Below are positions 54,091 through 63,107 of a stretch of 64,000 nucleotides of DNA, one piece after another. The first letter of the stretch is position 1; every line of letters starts with the position of its first letter. A model generated the notes under the pieces. That model saw nothing but the letters and a program-made list of their open reading frames with translations. It made no database searches and was not told where the DNA came from. This stretch comes from Paenibacillus ihbetae (GTDB lineage Bacteria; Bacillota; Bacilli; Paenibacillales; Paenibacillaceae), in contig NZ_CP016809.1 in NCBI RefSeq assembly GCF_002741055.1, positions 5,434,501 through 5,498,500 of the forward strand. Direction: 5' to 3'. A program made the translations under genes and the position numbers.

Positions 54091-54128
54091 AAAAAAGAAG
54101 GTGGTGGGGAAACCCGATCACCTTTTTG
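54091..54128 (+). terminator. terminator after yraN
   Basis: AAAGAAGGTG and CACCTTTTT form a stem with a 15-base loop, then GGC. Confidence 0.6.
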
Positions 54129-54462
54129 GCTTGCTCAAATCTACGCACTGTACCCAACAGCCTTCAACCTCTGGAATGGGATCTGCGTTTTCCTGGAGAT
54201 GACTTGAAGGGCATGGAGAGCATATGAATGATCCGATATGCGGCTCAACCATTCCCCTTTTTTGGGACGTAAAAGCTGCAAATGGAATGGACCTTTTTCG
54301 TGCTCCCGCTATCGTTATCATGTGAATACGAAAGTGAGCGTCCACTTCCAATGGACCTATTGTTTAGATGATTGCTCCTGTTATAATTAAAGCCGTAATC
54401 ACAAAATGGGTAGAAATGAATGGTTATACAACTTGCTTCCAAAAGTGGGGATTGGAGTAAAA
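54129..54462. other. spacer upstream of the first 182-residue paralog
   Basis: No supported gene. A minus-strand open frame (54118-54351) encodes a Cys-containing C-terminus (CSPCPSSHLQ, GCWVQCVDLSK) but has no ribosome site I can identify. A promoter for the downstream gene is at 54360-54387. Confidence 0.4.
54360..54387 (+). promoter_or_regulatory. possible promoter of the first paralog
   Basis: TTGTTT (54360-54365) and TATAAT (54382-54387) with a 16-base spacer, 75 bases before the start. Confidence 0.6.
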
Positions 54463-55011
54463 ATGGAAAAGCGACGGTTTCTATTAACCTTTGGCCGGAA
54501 TTTGGACCACAGCAATATCGATTACTTGGTAAAGAGCCGATTATCCAAGTATAAGGGCGGGATCCAGAGGGATTATTTTAACCCCATTCTTCATAAGGGG
54601 GCCGACGTGATTCTTAATTACCAGATCATCGATACGAACTTTGACCGAATCTCATCTAAATATTATTTGGATGACTATCATGTTACGGAAGCGCAGAAGA
54701 ACGGGTTCCTGCTTTCTCTGAAAAAGCTAAAGGGGACTCATGTATGGTGTGATCCGAGAGTACAAGGCCATGCCTTTTGTGTAGTAGAAGGAATCGAGTA
54801 TAGTTTATATGTCTATCGATCACTGGAAGGACAAGAATACCGGTTTCCCCAATATTATAGTGATGATTGTCATGCTGATCCCATTGTGCATAGTCAACTG
54901 CATAAATTGCCTGAAGAAGAACAATACTTGCAGTTTCCTTCCGATTGGAGTCGCGAGGTCAAGGATGAAGTAACGATCCGATGGATTAACAGACTGATTA
55001 GCATGAAGTAA
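54463..55011 (+). CDS. unrecognised 182-residue protein, paralog A
   Basis: A 182-residue soluble protein that I do not recognise. The start region EKRRFLLTFGRNLDHSNIDYL and the middle KGTHVWCDPRVQGHAFCVVEGIEYSLYVYRS carry Cys, His, Asp and Arg residues that are identical in the second copy at 58410-58958; aromatic residues are abundant. No signal peptide or transmembrane segment. About 23 of 182 residues differ between the copies, mostly conservatively, which means both were under selection. GGAG lies before ATG 54463. GTG 54445 would give a start homologous to an ATG in copy B and cannot be excluded. Confidence 0.8.
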   Translation: MEKRRFLLTFGRNLDHSNIDYLVKSRLSKYKGGIQRDYFNPILHKGADVILNYQIIDTNFDRISSKYYLDDYHVTEAQKNGFLLSLKKLKGTHVWCDPRVQGHAFCVVEGIEYSLYVYRSLEGQEYRFPQYYSDDCHADPIVHSQLHKLPEEEQYLQFPSDWSREVKDEVTIRWINRLISMK

Positions 55012-55024
55012 ATAGTAGAAGAGT

Positions 55025-55060
55025 AAGGCCCTGCAAAACCTCCCGGTAGTGCAGGGGCTT
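55025..55060 (+). terminator. terminator after paralog A
   Basis: AAGGCCCTGCA and TGCAGGGGCTT pair with one mismatch around a 14-base loop, followed by TATT. Confidence 0.65.
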
Positions 55061-55227
55061 TATTCAAGCATGACTTCTCTTTTTACGGAGTTGAATCTTC
55101 ACCGGCGGGGTCCACGACTCTAGATGAACGGGATTTCAATCCTTGCTTGTTTGCTCAAAGCACTCGTCTCTGAGTCAAATTCCTAAACGAACTCCATGTG
55201 TTTTTTTCTTCGCGATCCCCTTTATTA

Positions 55228-55884
55228 CTAATGTGCACCATGAAGACGAAATCCTTTAACCATGATCCAAACGGGAAACATGATTTCGAATATCGCCCCT
55301 GGAACGTACAGAACGGGTCCGATGTCTTGACCGACGATCGCCAGACAGCTGCTGGCCAATAAGGCGGCATACCCAATGAAACCGATGACTGACAAAAACC
55401 GGGGCACCAGCCTCGATCGATAGAGGACATTACAAAGCAGCAAGCTGCCCAAGCTCAGTACGATCATGGCCATTTGAAAGAGCATAGAATGCGCTTCAAG
55501 CAATACATTGCCTATCATTTCAAAATAAGGATGCATGGCCGTACCTGCCGAAATGTAATGATGACTCAACGCAATGAGTATAAGCGGCGCGATTGTGCTT
55601 ATGATCAGCAGCACAGACTCAACGATTCGGGATCCGAAGTATCCGAGCGCAAACGGTCCATTATGCTTCTTTAAAATGGGGTACAGAAGCATGGCAATCC
55701 CCATAACCGCTATGGCGTTAATCAATTCCAACAACGAACCCATGACCACATTTATTCGGTCGGAATACAGATGTGCAAGAAAATCCGGGCGATGCAGCAC
55801 AGGATCCAGAATTCCGCTCCCGATCATGTAAGCACACGTCGATACTAGAAACAAAGCCCCTGCAACCTTTGCCATCCTATTCAT
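55228..55884 (-). CDS. DUF4386 family integral membrane protein
   Basis: A 218-residue protein with about six transmembrane helices: VAGALFLVSTCAYMIGSGIL, LLELINAIAVMGIAMLLYPIL, YFGSRIVESVLLIISTIAPLILIAL, FQMAMIVLSLGSLLLCNVL and VIGFIGYAALLASSCLAI are clear. The pattern matches DUF4386, whose role is unknown. GGGGAGATC precedes ATG 55884. It lies 66 bases upstream of the LuxR-like gene's stop and on the same strand, so it may be the target of or be cotranscribed with that regulator. Confidence 0.85.
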   Translation of the reverse strand: MNRMAKVAGALFLVSTCAYMIGSGILDPVLHRPDFLAHLYSDRINVVMGSLLELINAIAVMGIAMLLYPILKKHNGPFALGYFGSRIVESVLLIISTIAPLILIALSHHYISAGTAMHPYFEMIGNVLLEAHSMLFQMAMIVLSLGSLLLCNVLYRSRLVPRFLSVIGFIGYAALLASSCLAIVGQDIGPVLYVPGAIFEIMFPVWIMVKGFRLHGAH

Positions 55885-55950
55885 GTTGATCTCCCCTTGG
55901 CTAAATTTATATGCAGTATAGCTCCAAGGGGGGTGGTGTCTGTAGACACT

Positions 55951-58095
55951 TTAGTGTGGTTCTCGGTGGTTCGGGAGCAGATTCAATTCTGCGGCTCGCG
56001 CGATCGCTTCCGTTCGTCTTTGCACCTGGAGTTTTTCGAAAATTCTGCGATTATGCCCTTTGACCGTGTCCAATGCCAAAAAGAGTTTTTCGCCGATTTC
56101 CTTGTTTGAGAGCCCCTTTGCTATGAGCTCAAGCACTTCGAGCTCCCGCTGACTGAGCGGCTCAATGAGGCTGCTCGTCACTGCATTTTTGCGCATTCGT
56201 GCTAGTCCACGCTGCGCTTCACGAAGAGCGGGAAGTGGCAGATCTCCGCCCAGTCGCAGAGCTTCTTCGTAATATTCCGCCGCTGTGCGGGTTCGATGTT
56301 CAGCTTCCTCGATTTGCCCCAGTCCCATGATGGCCATTACTGCCATCAGCCGATGCCCCATCATTCGGCTGTTCGTTATGACTTCGTTATAGGCGTCACG
56401 AGCGTCGGAATAAACTCCGCGTCGCTGGCTGGCGACGCCCAGCATCCAAGCGGCTGCCGTCCGCACGGGAAGATTATCCGGTCGCAAATAAGAGAGTGCA
56501 CGGCGTGCCTGAACAATTACTTGGTCGATTGCATGGTCGATTTCTTGATGTTCACTTACCCCGGCATCCTTTACGGGTGCAATCAGCTCGACAAGATCAT
56601 TCGTCTTATCGTCGGGCCGTGTAATTTGCATCGCCGTTTCGGCTTTCCTTAATTTGTTGTCCGCATCGGAAGGGCTGCCGACCAATACTAATGATGCCAA
56701 TGTCGCTCGAGTGGCGGCAATCACTCCGATCAGATCCCTGACACGGACGTCTTCTTCGGCACCTGCCAAAGCCGCCTCTGCTGCAGCCAGCTTGTGCTCA
56801 ACGCCTGTCAGCTTGCCCGTGATCAGCAACGCTGAACCATACATCACCCACAATGCAGGTCTGGCGTTCAATTCGGGAGCAGGCAATGACGCCAGCCAGT
56901 TCAAGGAAATGCTCGCAGCCCCGCGAAGATGCAGCGGCATTCCATTGCCTTCGAGCAGCAATGCGGCGCGATCCATGTCGTTGGATTCCACGGCGTGGCG
57001 AAATGCTTCAATTTCGTAGCCATTGTGTTCGTACCAGGCACTCGCTCGTCTATGCAATGCCGCAATATGGCTCTCATCAAGACTTTCCTGCAGCTTTTTA
57101 CGGAGTAAATCGGCAAACAAATGATGATAGCGATACCATCGTCGTTCATGATCCAACGGCACGACGAACAGATTCTTGCGCTCAAGCTCCAATAATGTTT
57201 CATTACTGGAAACCGACTCATCGAACATGACGTCGTCGCATAAAGACCCGCAGAGCCGCTCGAGGATGGATGTTCGCAGCAAAAAGGCTTGAACGGCCAT
57301 CGGCTGCCGATCCAGGACTTCTTCTACCAGATAATCGAGGACGAAATGATGGCGGCCGTTAAAAGACGGGATGAGCCGAACGGCGTCACGATCTCCCTGG
57401 ATGGAGAGCGCTGCCAAATGCAGACCGGCTATCCAGCCTTCGGTACGCGATTCCAATGAGGCTATTTGATCCCCGGATAATTCAAGGCTCATGCCATTGT
57501 TCAAAAAATCCTCGGATTCGGAGAACGTAAATTTTAAATCGGCTGCACGCAGCTCGTTCAATTGGTCCCGAACCCGTAATCGAGCCAGCGGGATGTTTGG
57601 GTCTTCGCGGGTGGTTATGACAAGGTGCATTTGTGAAGGAAAATGGTTCAGCATGAAGAGCAAAGCAGCATCGACTGCCTCCGATTTCACTGCGTGATAA
57701 TCGTCTAGAACAAGGATGAACGGAGATGAAATCGCAGAGATTTCATGGAGGAGAGCGGTCAGGATCCACTCGATCGGCGGCGGTTGGGGAGTTTGAAGCA
57801 CAGCAAGTATGCCCTCCCCTATATTTTCCTGAAGTGTCTGTAATGAAGTGATCCAGCAGTTTAAAAAGCGTGTAAGTTCGCTGTCCCCTTCTTCGAGCGA
57901 CATCCATGCGGCCGCCCGCCCGCAGCTGGTGAGCCATTCACTGACTAACGTCGTTTTGCCATAGCCCGCGGGTGCGGAAATCAGGGTTAACTTGCGGTAA
58001 CACCCCTTGCTGAGCCTCTCGGTCAATCGCCGCCGGTGAACCGCATTCGGCCGGGGCGTGGGGATATAAAATTTGGTCATATTAGGTGTACTCAT
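55951..58095 (-). CDS. MalT-like LuxR-family (LAL) transcriptional regulator
   Basis: A 714-residue STAND-type regulator. Walker A is SAPAGYGKTTL (residues 40-50), Walker B FILVLDDYHAV (about 125) and sensor TTREDPNIPLARLRV; a TPR-like helical region fills about 340-640; the C-terminal GerE HTH is LSQRELEVLELIAKGLSNKEIGEKLFLALDTVKGHNRRIF. Such proteins bind an inducer through the TPR region and oligomerise with ATP to activate transcription. The likely target is the DUF4386 gene directly downstream. No strong ribosome binding site precedes ATG 58095. Confidence 0.9.
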   Translation of the reverse strand: MSTPNMTKFYIPTPRPNAVHRRRLTERLSKGCYRKLTLISAPAGYGKTTLVSEWLTSCGRAAAWMSLEEGDSELTRFLNCWITSLQTLQENIGEGILAVLQTPQPPPIEWILTALLHEISAISSPFILVLDDYHAVKSEAVDAALLFMLNHFPSQMHLVITTREDPNIPLARLRVRDQLNELRAADLKFTFSESEDFLNNGMSLELSGDQIASLESRTEGWIAGLHLAALSIQGDRDAVRLIPSFNGRHHFVLDYLVEEVLDRQPMAVQAFLLRTSILERLCGSLCDDVMFDESVSSNETLLELERKNLFVVPLDHERRWYRYHHLFADLLRKKLQESLDESHIAALHRRASAWYEHNGYEIEAFRHAVESNDMDRAALLLEGNGMPLHLRGAASISLNWLASLPAPELNARPALWVMYGSALLITGKLTGVEHKLAAAEAALAGAEEDVRVRDLIGVIAATRATLASLVLVGSPSDADNKLRKAETAMQITRPDDKTNDLVELIAPVKDAGVSEHQEIDHAIDQVIVQARRALSYLRPDNLPVRTAAAWMLGVASQRRGVYSDARDAYNEVITNSRMMGHRLMAVMAIMGLGQIEEAEHRTRTAAEYYEEALRLGGDLPLPALREAQRGLARMRKNAVTSSLIEPLSQRELEVLELIAKGLSNKEIGEKLFLALDTVKGHNRRIFEKLQVQRRTEAIARAAELNLLPNHREPH

Positions 58096-58409
58096 AGCTT
58101 CATACTACTCCGAACGATTTTTACCATCAATGGGGTAAATCGTTTCGTGCAGAATCCTCTCAAGAAATAAGACAAGTGATCGGGATACTGCCGGAGAACA
58201 TTCGGACACTCGGTCTCTTAGCTGAGGCAGTTGGCGGGGAAAGTTTGAGGCTAGATGTTTTACAAAGACCCGAACATTTAATTTAAGGCAGAACTTCCCA
58301 ATCTAGAATTCATACTCGGTGACACTATCATACAAAAGATAGTTGGACGACCATAAAGGAAATATTGATTTATACCATAATTCACTTCAAAATGGGGGTC
58401 AGAGTAAAA
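58096..58409. other. spacer upstream of the second paralog
   Basis: No gene is seen. It must hold the LuxR gene promoter (minus strand) and the promoter of paralog B. The similarity to the leader of paralog A begins only about 18 bases before the coding start. Confidence 0.4.
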
Positions 58410-58958
58410 TTGGAAAAACGACGATTTTTATTAACGTTTGGTCGTAATTTAGACCATAGTAATATCGATTACTTGGTAAAGAGCCGATTATCAAAATATA
58501 AGGGCGGGATCCAGAAGGATTATTTTAACCCCGTTCTTCATAAAGGGGCAGAAGTGATTCTAAACTACCAGATAATTGATACGAACTTTGATCGCATTTC
58601 ATCAAAGTATTATTTGGATGATTTTCATATTACGGAAGCCCAGAAGAACGGCTTTTTACTATCATTGAAAAAGCTAAAAGGGACTCATGTATGGTGTGAC
58701 CCGCGAATTCAAGGCCATGCATTTTGCGTAGTGGATGGGATCGAGTTTAATTTTTATGTTTATCGATCACTAGATGGACAAGATTACCGCTTTCCTCAGT
58801 ATTATTCTGCTGACAGTAATGCTGATCCTATTGTGCATAGTCAGCTGCATAAAATGCCTGAGGACGAGCAATATTTGCAATTTCCTTCCGATTTAAGCAG
58901 AGAAGTCAAAGATGAAATAACGATCAGATGGATTAACGAACTGATTAGAATGAATTAA
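58410..58958 (+). CDS. unrecognised 182-residue protein, paralog B
   Basis: Second copy of the family at 54463-55011, same strand and length, about 87 percent identical by direct comparison. Conserved blocks: RRFLLTFGRNLDHSNIDYL, LNYQIIDTNFDRISSKYYLDD, EAQKNGFLLSLKKLKGTHVW and DPIVHSQLHK. I do not recognise a function. The start homologous to ATG 54463 is TTG 58410; ATG 58392, six codons upstream, is equally possible because the codons between are also similar in both copies. Lower GC at third positions than copy A suggests a separate history rather than recent tandem duplication. Confidence 0.8.
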   Translation: MEKRRFLLTFGRNLDHSNIDYLVKSRLSKYKGGIQKDYFNPVLHKGAEVILNYQIIDTNFDRISSKYYLDDFHITEAQKNGFLLSLKKLKGTHVWCDPRIQGHAFCVVDGIEFNFYVYRSLDGQDYRFPQYYSADSNADPIVHSQLHKMPEDEQYLQFPSDLSREVKDEITIRWINELIRMN

Positions 58959-59340
58959 ATAATAGAAAAGTGTGGCCTTGTTTCAGGATGGGATATTCGA
59001 GGTTGTCGAGTAGTCGAAAACTGCGTGAGGCGGCCGGATTTTGAAAGTTATCTTTTATGAACTGCAAGCACTGTTTGCTTAGCTGATTTAACGTATTTCT
59101 GAAATGCTAGCTACGTTAGATTCGGATGATCGTATAGAACACCTTTATACCCCAGAAATTCCGGGTTCAGGAGCATTCTCACCATGATCTCTTTTTACTT
59201 ATTCATAATAGAAACTCCAGCGTGTTCTAAACCTATTGCTTTAAGACCTTGAGGTGAACCCCTTCATGAGTGATTAAAATACTGACGTTCCTTTTTTTAT
59301 AATTCTTCCATTAATCAGGAGGTAAAGGGTAACCAATAGT
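58959..59340. other. degraded spacer before the AIPR pseudogene
   Basis: No intact gene. A 26-codon minus-strand stretch at 59111-59191 (MVRMLLNPEFLGYKGVLYDHP) resembles the 'NP.Y.G' segment of large serine recombinases but is too short to assign. An AGGAGG at 59319-59324 precedes the pseudogene by an unusual 15 bases. Confidence 0.35.
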
Positions 59341-60427
59341 GTGTTTAGATTAAAAGTCTCAGAGAACCCAATGTCTTCCTCTGGTCAAGTCTTTATAGCA
59401 CTGGTGAATTTGGGCGATTACTATAAATTTATTACCGATGAAAATCGGAATTTGATAAAATATATTTTCGAATCGAACGTTCGAGATTATCAAGGAAAAA
59501 CAACTGTTAATAATGAGATCCAGGAAACACTAGAGAAAAGTGAAAGTAGTGAAGAATTTTGGTGGTTGAATAACGGAGTAACTATAATTGCAACAGAAGC
59601 CTCGGCACCTGGAGGGAAAGAGATTACAATTACGAACCCTGAGATAGTAAATGGTCTGTCAAACATCGATGGAAATTTTCCGCCACTTTTCAGTCAATCC
59701 CGAGAGATTACAGAAAGAACGAAGAAATCTTCTTGTAAGGATAATTGTTCCAGAAACTGAGGAGGCTAGAGATAAAATTATAAAGGCAACAAACAGTCAA
59801 ACTCCTATCCCTAAATCTTCATTACGCGTAACCGACCCTATTCATAGGCAGATTGAGGATTATCTAAAGACACGTGACTTGTATTATGACCGCCGTAAAA
59901 ATTATTATAAGAATGAGGGTAAGAAACCAAAAGATATTATTAGCGTTTCGTTCTTAGCTCAATGTTTGATGTCAGTCTTAATGCAAAGACCTGATTCAGC
60001 CCGTGCTAGACCTTCAACATTGCTGGAAGACAATAGTGCTTATAAGAAGCTATATCATAAGAATAATGATCTTGTGACATATTATTTATTGGCATATGGA
60101 GGAAGAAAAGCAGAAATCTCTCTTAAAGAAAAAGGGTTTTCTCCATCACTTGTAACGAATCTAAAATTCTATGTGGTCTACGCAGTTTTTGTGTTAGCCA
60201 CAGAAACACTTTATCCAACGAACAAGAAAATTTTCGATCTAGATATTGAAGATTTATCAGATGACCTTATAACTCAGTGTATTGAGTTAACTAGAGGAAT
60301 ATTTGATAGATTAGGTGCTACGGATAAGGTAGCAAAAGGGTCAGAGTTTTTAGAAAAATTAAAAAGTGAACTTGAGATCATAATAGATGCAAATTCTAAT
60401 CTCGAGGGTTGCCATAAAAGTGGGTAA
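59341..60427 (+). pseudogene. truncated and frameshifted AIPR abortive-infection protein
   Basis: Two overlapping frames together give one AIPR-domain protein. Frame 1 (from 59341) reads VFIALVNLGDYYKFITDENR, ESNVRDYQGKTTVNNEIQETL, EEFWWLNNGVTIIA and NPEIVNG; after an extra base near 59655 the protein continues in another frame as CQTSMEIFRHF, RIIVPETEEARDKIIKATNSQTPI and on to the TAA at 60425. NVR...VN..I..TL, FWWLNNGVTI and IVNGxQT are the hallmarks of AIPR, linked with phage abortive infection (AbiV/AIPR group). The usual N-terminal 150-200 residues are missing: an in-frame TAG lies just upstream. DNA is clearly AT-richer than the core, a sign of acquisition. Not functional as it stands. 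Confidence 0.75.
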
Positions 60428-60890
60428 TGCTGGTGACCGAGCACGTTCTGGTAATCCTCCTGCGACTCCCCTTGACTCCTGTCAGCCGTCTCTTCGAGTG
60501 TTCGGATCGCCCGGGAGCTTCGAGAAGCGGGATAAACCCGATCGCAAAATCCCATCATTCCCCGGCAAGCCCCTCAAATGCGGAAGTAAAACTTGATGCT
60601 GCCGATCAGGGGGGCTTCCTGAGGGTTCTCAATAGATATGTGAACGCCGCGGAAGCCGTCCCGCTTCGCCTGCTCCACCATCGACAGCAAGCCCGGTTGC
60701 CGGTCTAAGCGCTCCGTCCAGCCAGCTCGCCGATAATAAAGTGAGAAGCAGCTCCCTTGAAGTCCAGCTGTTTACTCGTGATTAATATGCCGAGGGTGAC
60801 AGACAGGTCAAGGTAGGAGCCTCATTGCGAAGATCGGCCGGTGCGAGATTTATGGTGATCGGCTTTAGAGAATATTTGTAACTCTGTTGT
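60428..60890 (-). pseudogene. comM: inverted fragment of comM (yifB, Mg-chelatase-like ATPase)
   Basis: Reading the minus strand from about 60890 and switching frame three or more times recovers a continuous piece of the ComM/YifB N-terminal region: YKYSLKPITINLAPADLRNE, DLSVTLGILITSKQLDFKG, HFIIGELAG, DGALRPATG, LLSMVEQAKRDGFRGVHISI, ENPQEAPLIGSIK and EDYQNVLGHQH, at which point similarity stops. These correspond to roughly residues 70-220 of the 500-residue protein; both ends are lost, as is the AAA core. GC is higher than in the flanking AT-rich DNA. comM is expected right after yraN on the plus strand, so this is a rearranged relic. Confidence 0.75.
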
Positions 60891-61026
60891 TGATCGGGGC
60901 TCCGACTCATCCTACCGATTCACAGATGGAGGATCTCAGCAGTTCGATAACGTTCATAATGTAACACATTGTCAGTATGATTTAATTGACTCGACAATGA
61001 CCATTTAGCACATAGAGAGTAAGATT

Positions 61027-61061
61027 GCCCCGCAAAAGAAATTTATCCTTAAGAGGGGCAT
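61027..61061. terminator. weak hairpin near the lipoprotein 3' end
   Basis: TGCCCC and GGGGCA form a short stem; a T-rich tract (TTCATTTTTTC) follows on the plus strand. Usable in either direction but weak. Confidence 0.4.
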
Positions 61062-61085
61062 TCATTTTTTCTTTTACCTACTTAC

Positions 61086-61439
61086 TCAATTTTTATATTT
61101 GTTATTATACGCAATTAGATATTTATCAGTAGAGTCTTCTACGGCAATCATATCCGTACTGTTTTCATTTTTGATTTTGAATAGTTTTGTTCCTACTTCA
61201 TATGAGTTGGAACTTATTATACTATCATCATCATGATCACTTACATCTGTAGAGGAAACTTCTATCTCACCTATTTGATCCGCTAATTTATCCTTGGAGA
61301 TAGAGTCGTTACTTGTAATGTAAATTTCTTTATTTAATTTTATCATTTTATTTGATGGAAAACTTCCAGAGGACGATGAGCACCCAAACAAAAGTATAAT
61401 CAAAGAAATGATCGGTATAAAAAGCCAATTTTTTTTCAT
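61086..61439 (-). CDS. small lipoprotein of unknown function
   Basis: A 117-residue exported lipoprotein: basic start MKKNW, hydrophobic core, lipobox LLFGC, then a Ser-rich tether and an acidic domain (KLADQIGEIEVSSTDVSDHDDD, EVGTKLFKIKNENSTDMIAVEDSTDKYLIAYNNKY). The second half, with 'VGTKLFKI' and 'MIAVE...YLIA', resembles small domains of unknown function in Bacillus lipoproteins. TGGAGGCAAT precedes ATG 61439. It lies just downstream of the matrixin gene on the same strand, separated by a hairpin, so the two may act together. Confidence 0.8.
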   Translation of the reverse strand: MKKNWLFIPIISLIILLFGCSSSSGSFPSNKMIKLNKEIYITSNDSISKDKLADQIGEIEVSSTDVSDHDDDSIISSNSYEVGTKLFKIKNENSTDMIAVEDSTDKYLIAYNNKYKN

Positions 61440-61459
61440 ATTGCCTCCACGGATAGACT

Positions 61460-61480
61460 AAGGCCCCTACATGGGGCCTT
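61460..61480. terminator. hairpin between matrixin and lipoprotein genes
   Basis: AAGGCCCC-TACAT-GGGGCCTT, an 8-bp perfect stem; T-tract short on the minus strand. Confidence 0.55.
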
Positions 61481-61486
61481 GAACTT

Positions 61487-62569
61487 TTAATTAATAGAAG
61501 TCGAAGCTTCCTCAAGAGTTACTAGACTATTATCGTAAAGGTTTTTAAAAGATTTTTCATCCTGTTTAATAAAGATACTCTCATCCTCATTAATAGGGAT
61601 GTATACATTATCATCAATCTTTTTTAGATAGAGTAAGACTTCTGTACCTTCTTGGAGTTCGGTTGAATTCTCATGGTAAATAATTGAGGTGTCTGTTTCT
61701 CCGCCATTTGTAGTAGATTAATTAAATTTCCCTCGGAAATAACTCCTTTGATGACTTTTTCTATAACTATCTCTGATTGCAAAAATGCTTCTTCGGTTTC
61801 TCCATCATTTTTAACGAGAGGACTAAGTTTATTTTTAACAGTCCCACTTACTATAAGATCGGCATCATCTGCACGAGCTTCGAGTGTGCTATAGCCGTAA
61901 GCCCAGGAATAATGTTTTATTATCAAGTCTTTTTGTGTAATTTGAGCTTTTTTTAGAAGATTTTCGGGAACATCTAACACTGGTTCATGGCTCTGACCCT
62001 TAGCAAAGTTTTTGTCATAGAGAACGTTAATGGTATTAATGTCCCATGAAGTTGGCGACTTATTTGGTCGACCGTCTATTAAAGCTCCAGAAGAAGTTTT
62101 TTCAAATGTACTTGGAGTCATAACTGTTGGGTTACCAAAAGGAGCATGATCCAAACCAAGAGCATGACCAAATTCATGTGTTGCTATTCCCTCAATATTT
62201 GCTGTCTTATAATGACTTTGTGTTGTGTAGTAAGTATTAACCCATGTCTTCATGGTGGAATAGTATCCAGTTATAATACTAAATGTCCAATCTGCCCGTC
62301 CGTCCCATGTAACACTACTGTCATTTTTATTCCCAGCGGTAAAATTAGAATTAGTACCAGCTTGCAGAAAGATGTCAGTAGATAAGTTCCACTCATCTCT
62401 AGCATTAGTCCAAATGTTTTTATAGAAATCATTAGATCCATTGTTTTGATATGTTATATTCCTACTTGACCAAGTATGTCCAGTTACAGGTGTCGCATAT
62501 GTTGGAATACTGCTGAATAAAAATCCGATTATTCCGCCTAACACCAAAATCCTTTTGATTTTTTTTCAT
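61487..62569 (-). pseudogene. matrixin-type metalloprotease gene with two frame breaks
   Basis: A zinc metalloprotease with EGIATHEFGHALGLDHAPFG (HExxHxxGxxH) and the Met-turn-like NPTVMTPSTFE; the opening of the mature part is TPVTGHTWSSRNITYQNNGSNDFY. ATG 62569 with GGAGGGATCAT would give a normal signal peptide (KKIKRILVLGGIIGFLF) only if the 8-A run at 62559-62566 were 7 A. Near the 3' end ATGGCGGAG appears to lack one G; with it the protein would continue GGETDTSIIYHENSTELQEGTEVLLYLKK to the TAA at 61487-61489. As read, the intact central frame is 61624-62547, from an internal start. Promoter at 62605-62634. Phase variation, decay and sequencing error are all possible. Confidence 0.75.
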
Positions 62570-62604
62570 ATGATCCCTCCATTGGTTATAATTTCCATAT
62601 TATG

Positions 62605-62634
62605 AGTATAAAGGTGACAAGATAGATTTGTCAA
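62605..62634 (-). promoter_or_regulatory. promoter of the matrixin gene
   Basis: On the minus strand TTGACA (62634-62629) and TATACT (62610-62605) are separated by 18 bases, 36 bases before the ATG. Confidence 0.75.
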
Positions 62635-62954
62635 CTATTAATATTTTTGGTTTTATTACTTTTTCTATAAACGACGATTTACCTAATAAAGAGGTCTTAG
62701 CATATTCAGCGTAGGAGATACAGAGGAAATAGTTCTTATAACTAAACAACGAATGATGATATATATAAGCACTTAATAGTCTTAAAGCTTTGAAACAAAT
62801 TAATGAGTTCTATCACATGCATATTATCTCAAGAGAAGTTGGAGGATAAAAAATGAGTTTTGCTTAACAGAGTGCAGGTGTAGTACGGGTATTCCGTCTA
62901 GAAATGCTCGATTTATTCTTTTTTACTTCAATTATGCTTTAAAGAAAATATTAA

Positions 62955-63107
62955 TTATATACTAGAATTGTAAGCACGATACAAAACAATAACGAGTGAC
63001 GTCTGCATTTCACCTTTAGTTGTATTCACAGCTGGATTGCTATTATGATCTTCAAGTTTTGTTTAAGTATCATTTACTTCTTTAGTATTAGAATTAATAT
63101 CCATCAT
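62955..63107 (-). pseudogene. short remnant resembling a MarR-family N-terminus
   Basis: On the minus strand ATG 63107 opens MMDINSNTKEVNDT, then an in-frame TAA, then TKLEDHNSNPAVNTTKGEM and QTSLVIVLYRAYNSSI before a second TAA. The final segment resembles the first helix of MarR-like regulators. It is too short and interrupted to be functional, and the family call is tentative. Confidence 0.3.

Noticed and set aside
54118..54351. Minus-strand 77-codon frame with several cysteines
   Set aside because: The Cys-rich end is suggestive, but there is no ribosome site and the 3' end runs into the yraN terminator hairpin.
59111..59191. Serine-recombinase-like fragment
   Set aside because: Only about 26 codons resemble the 'NP.Y.G' segment; too short to separate from chance.
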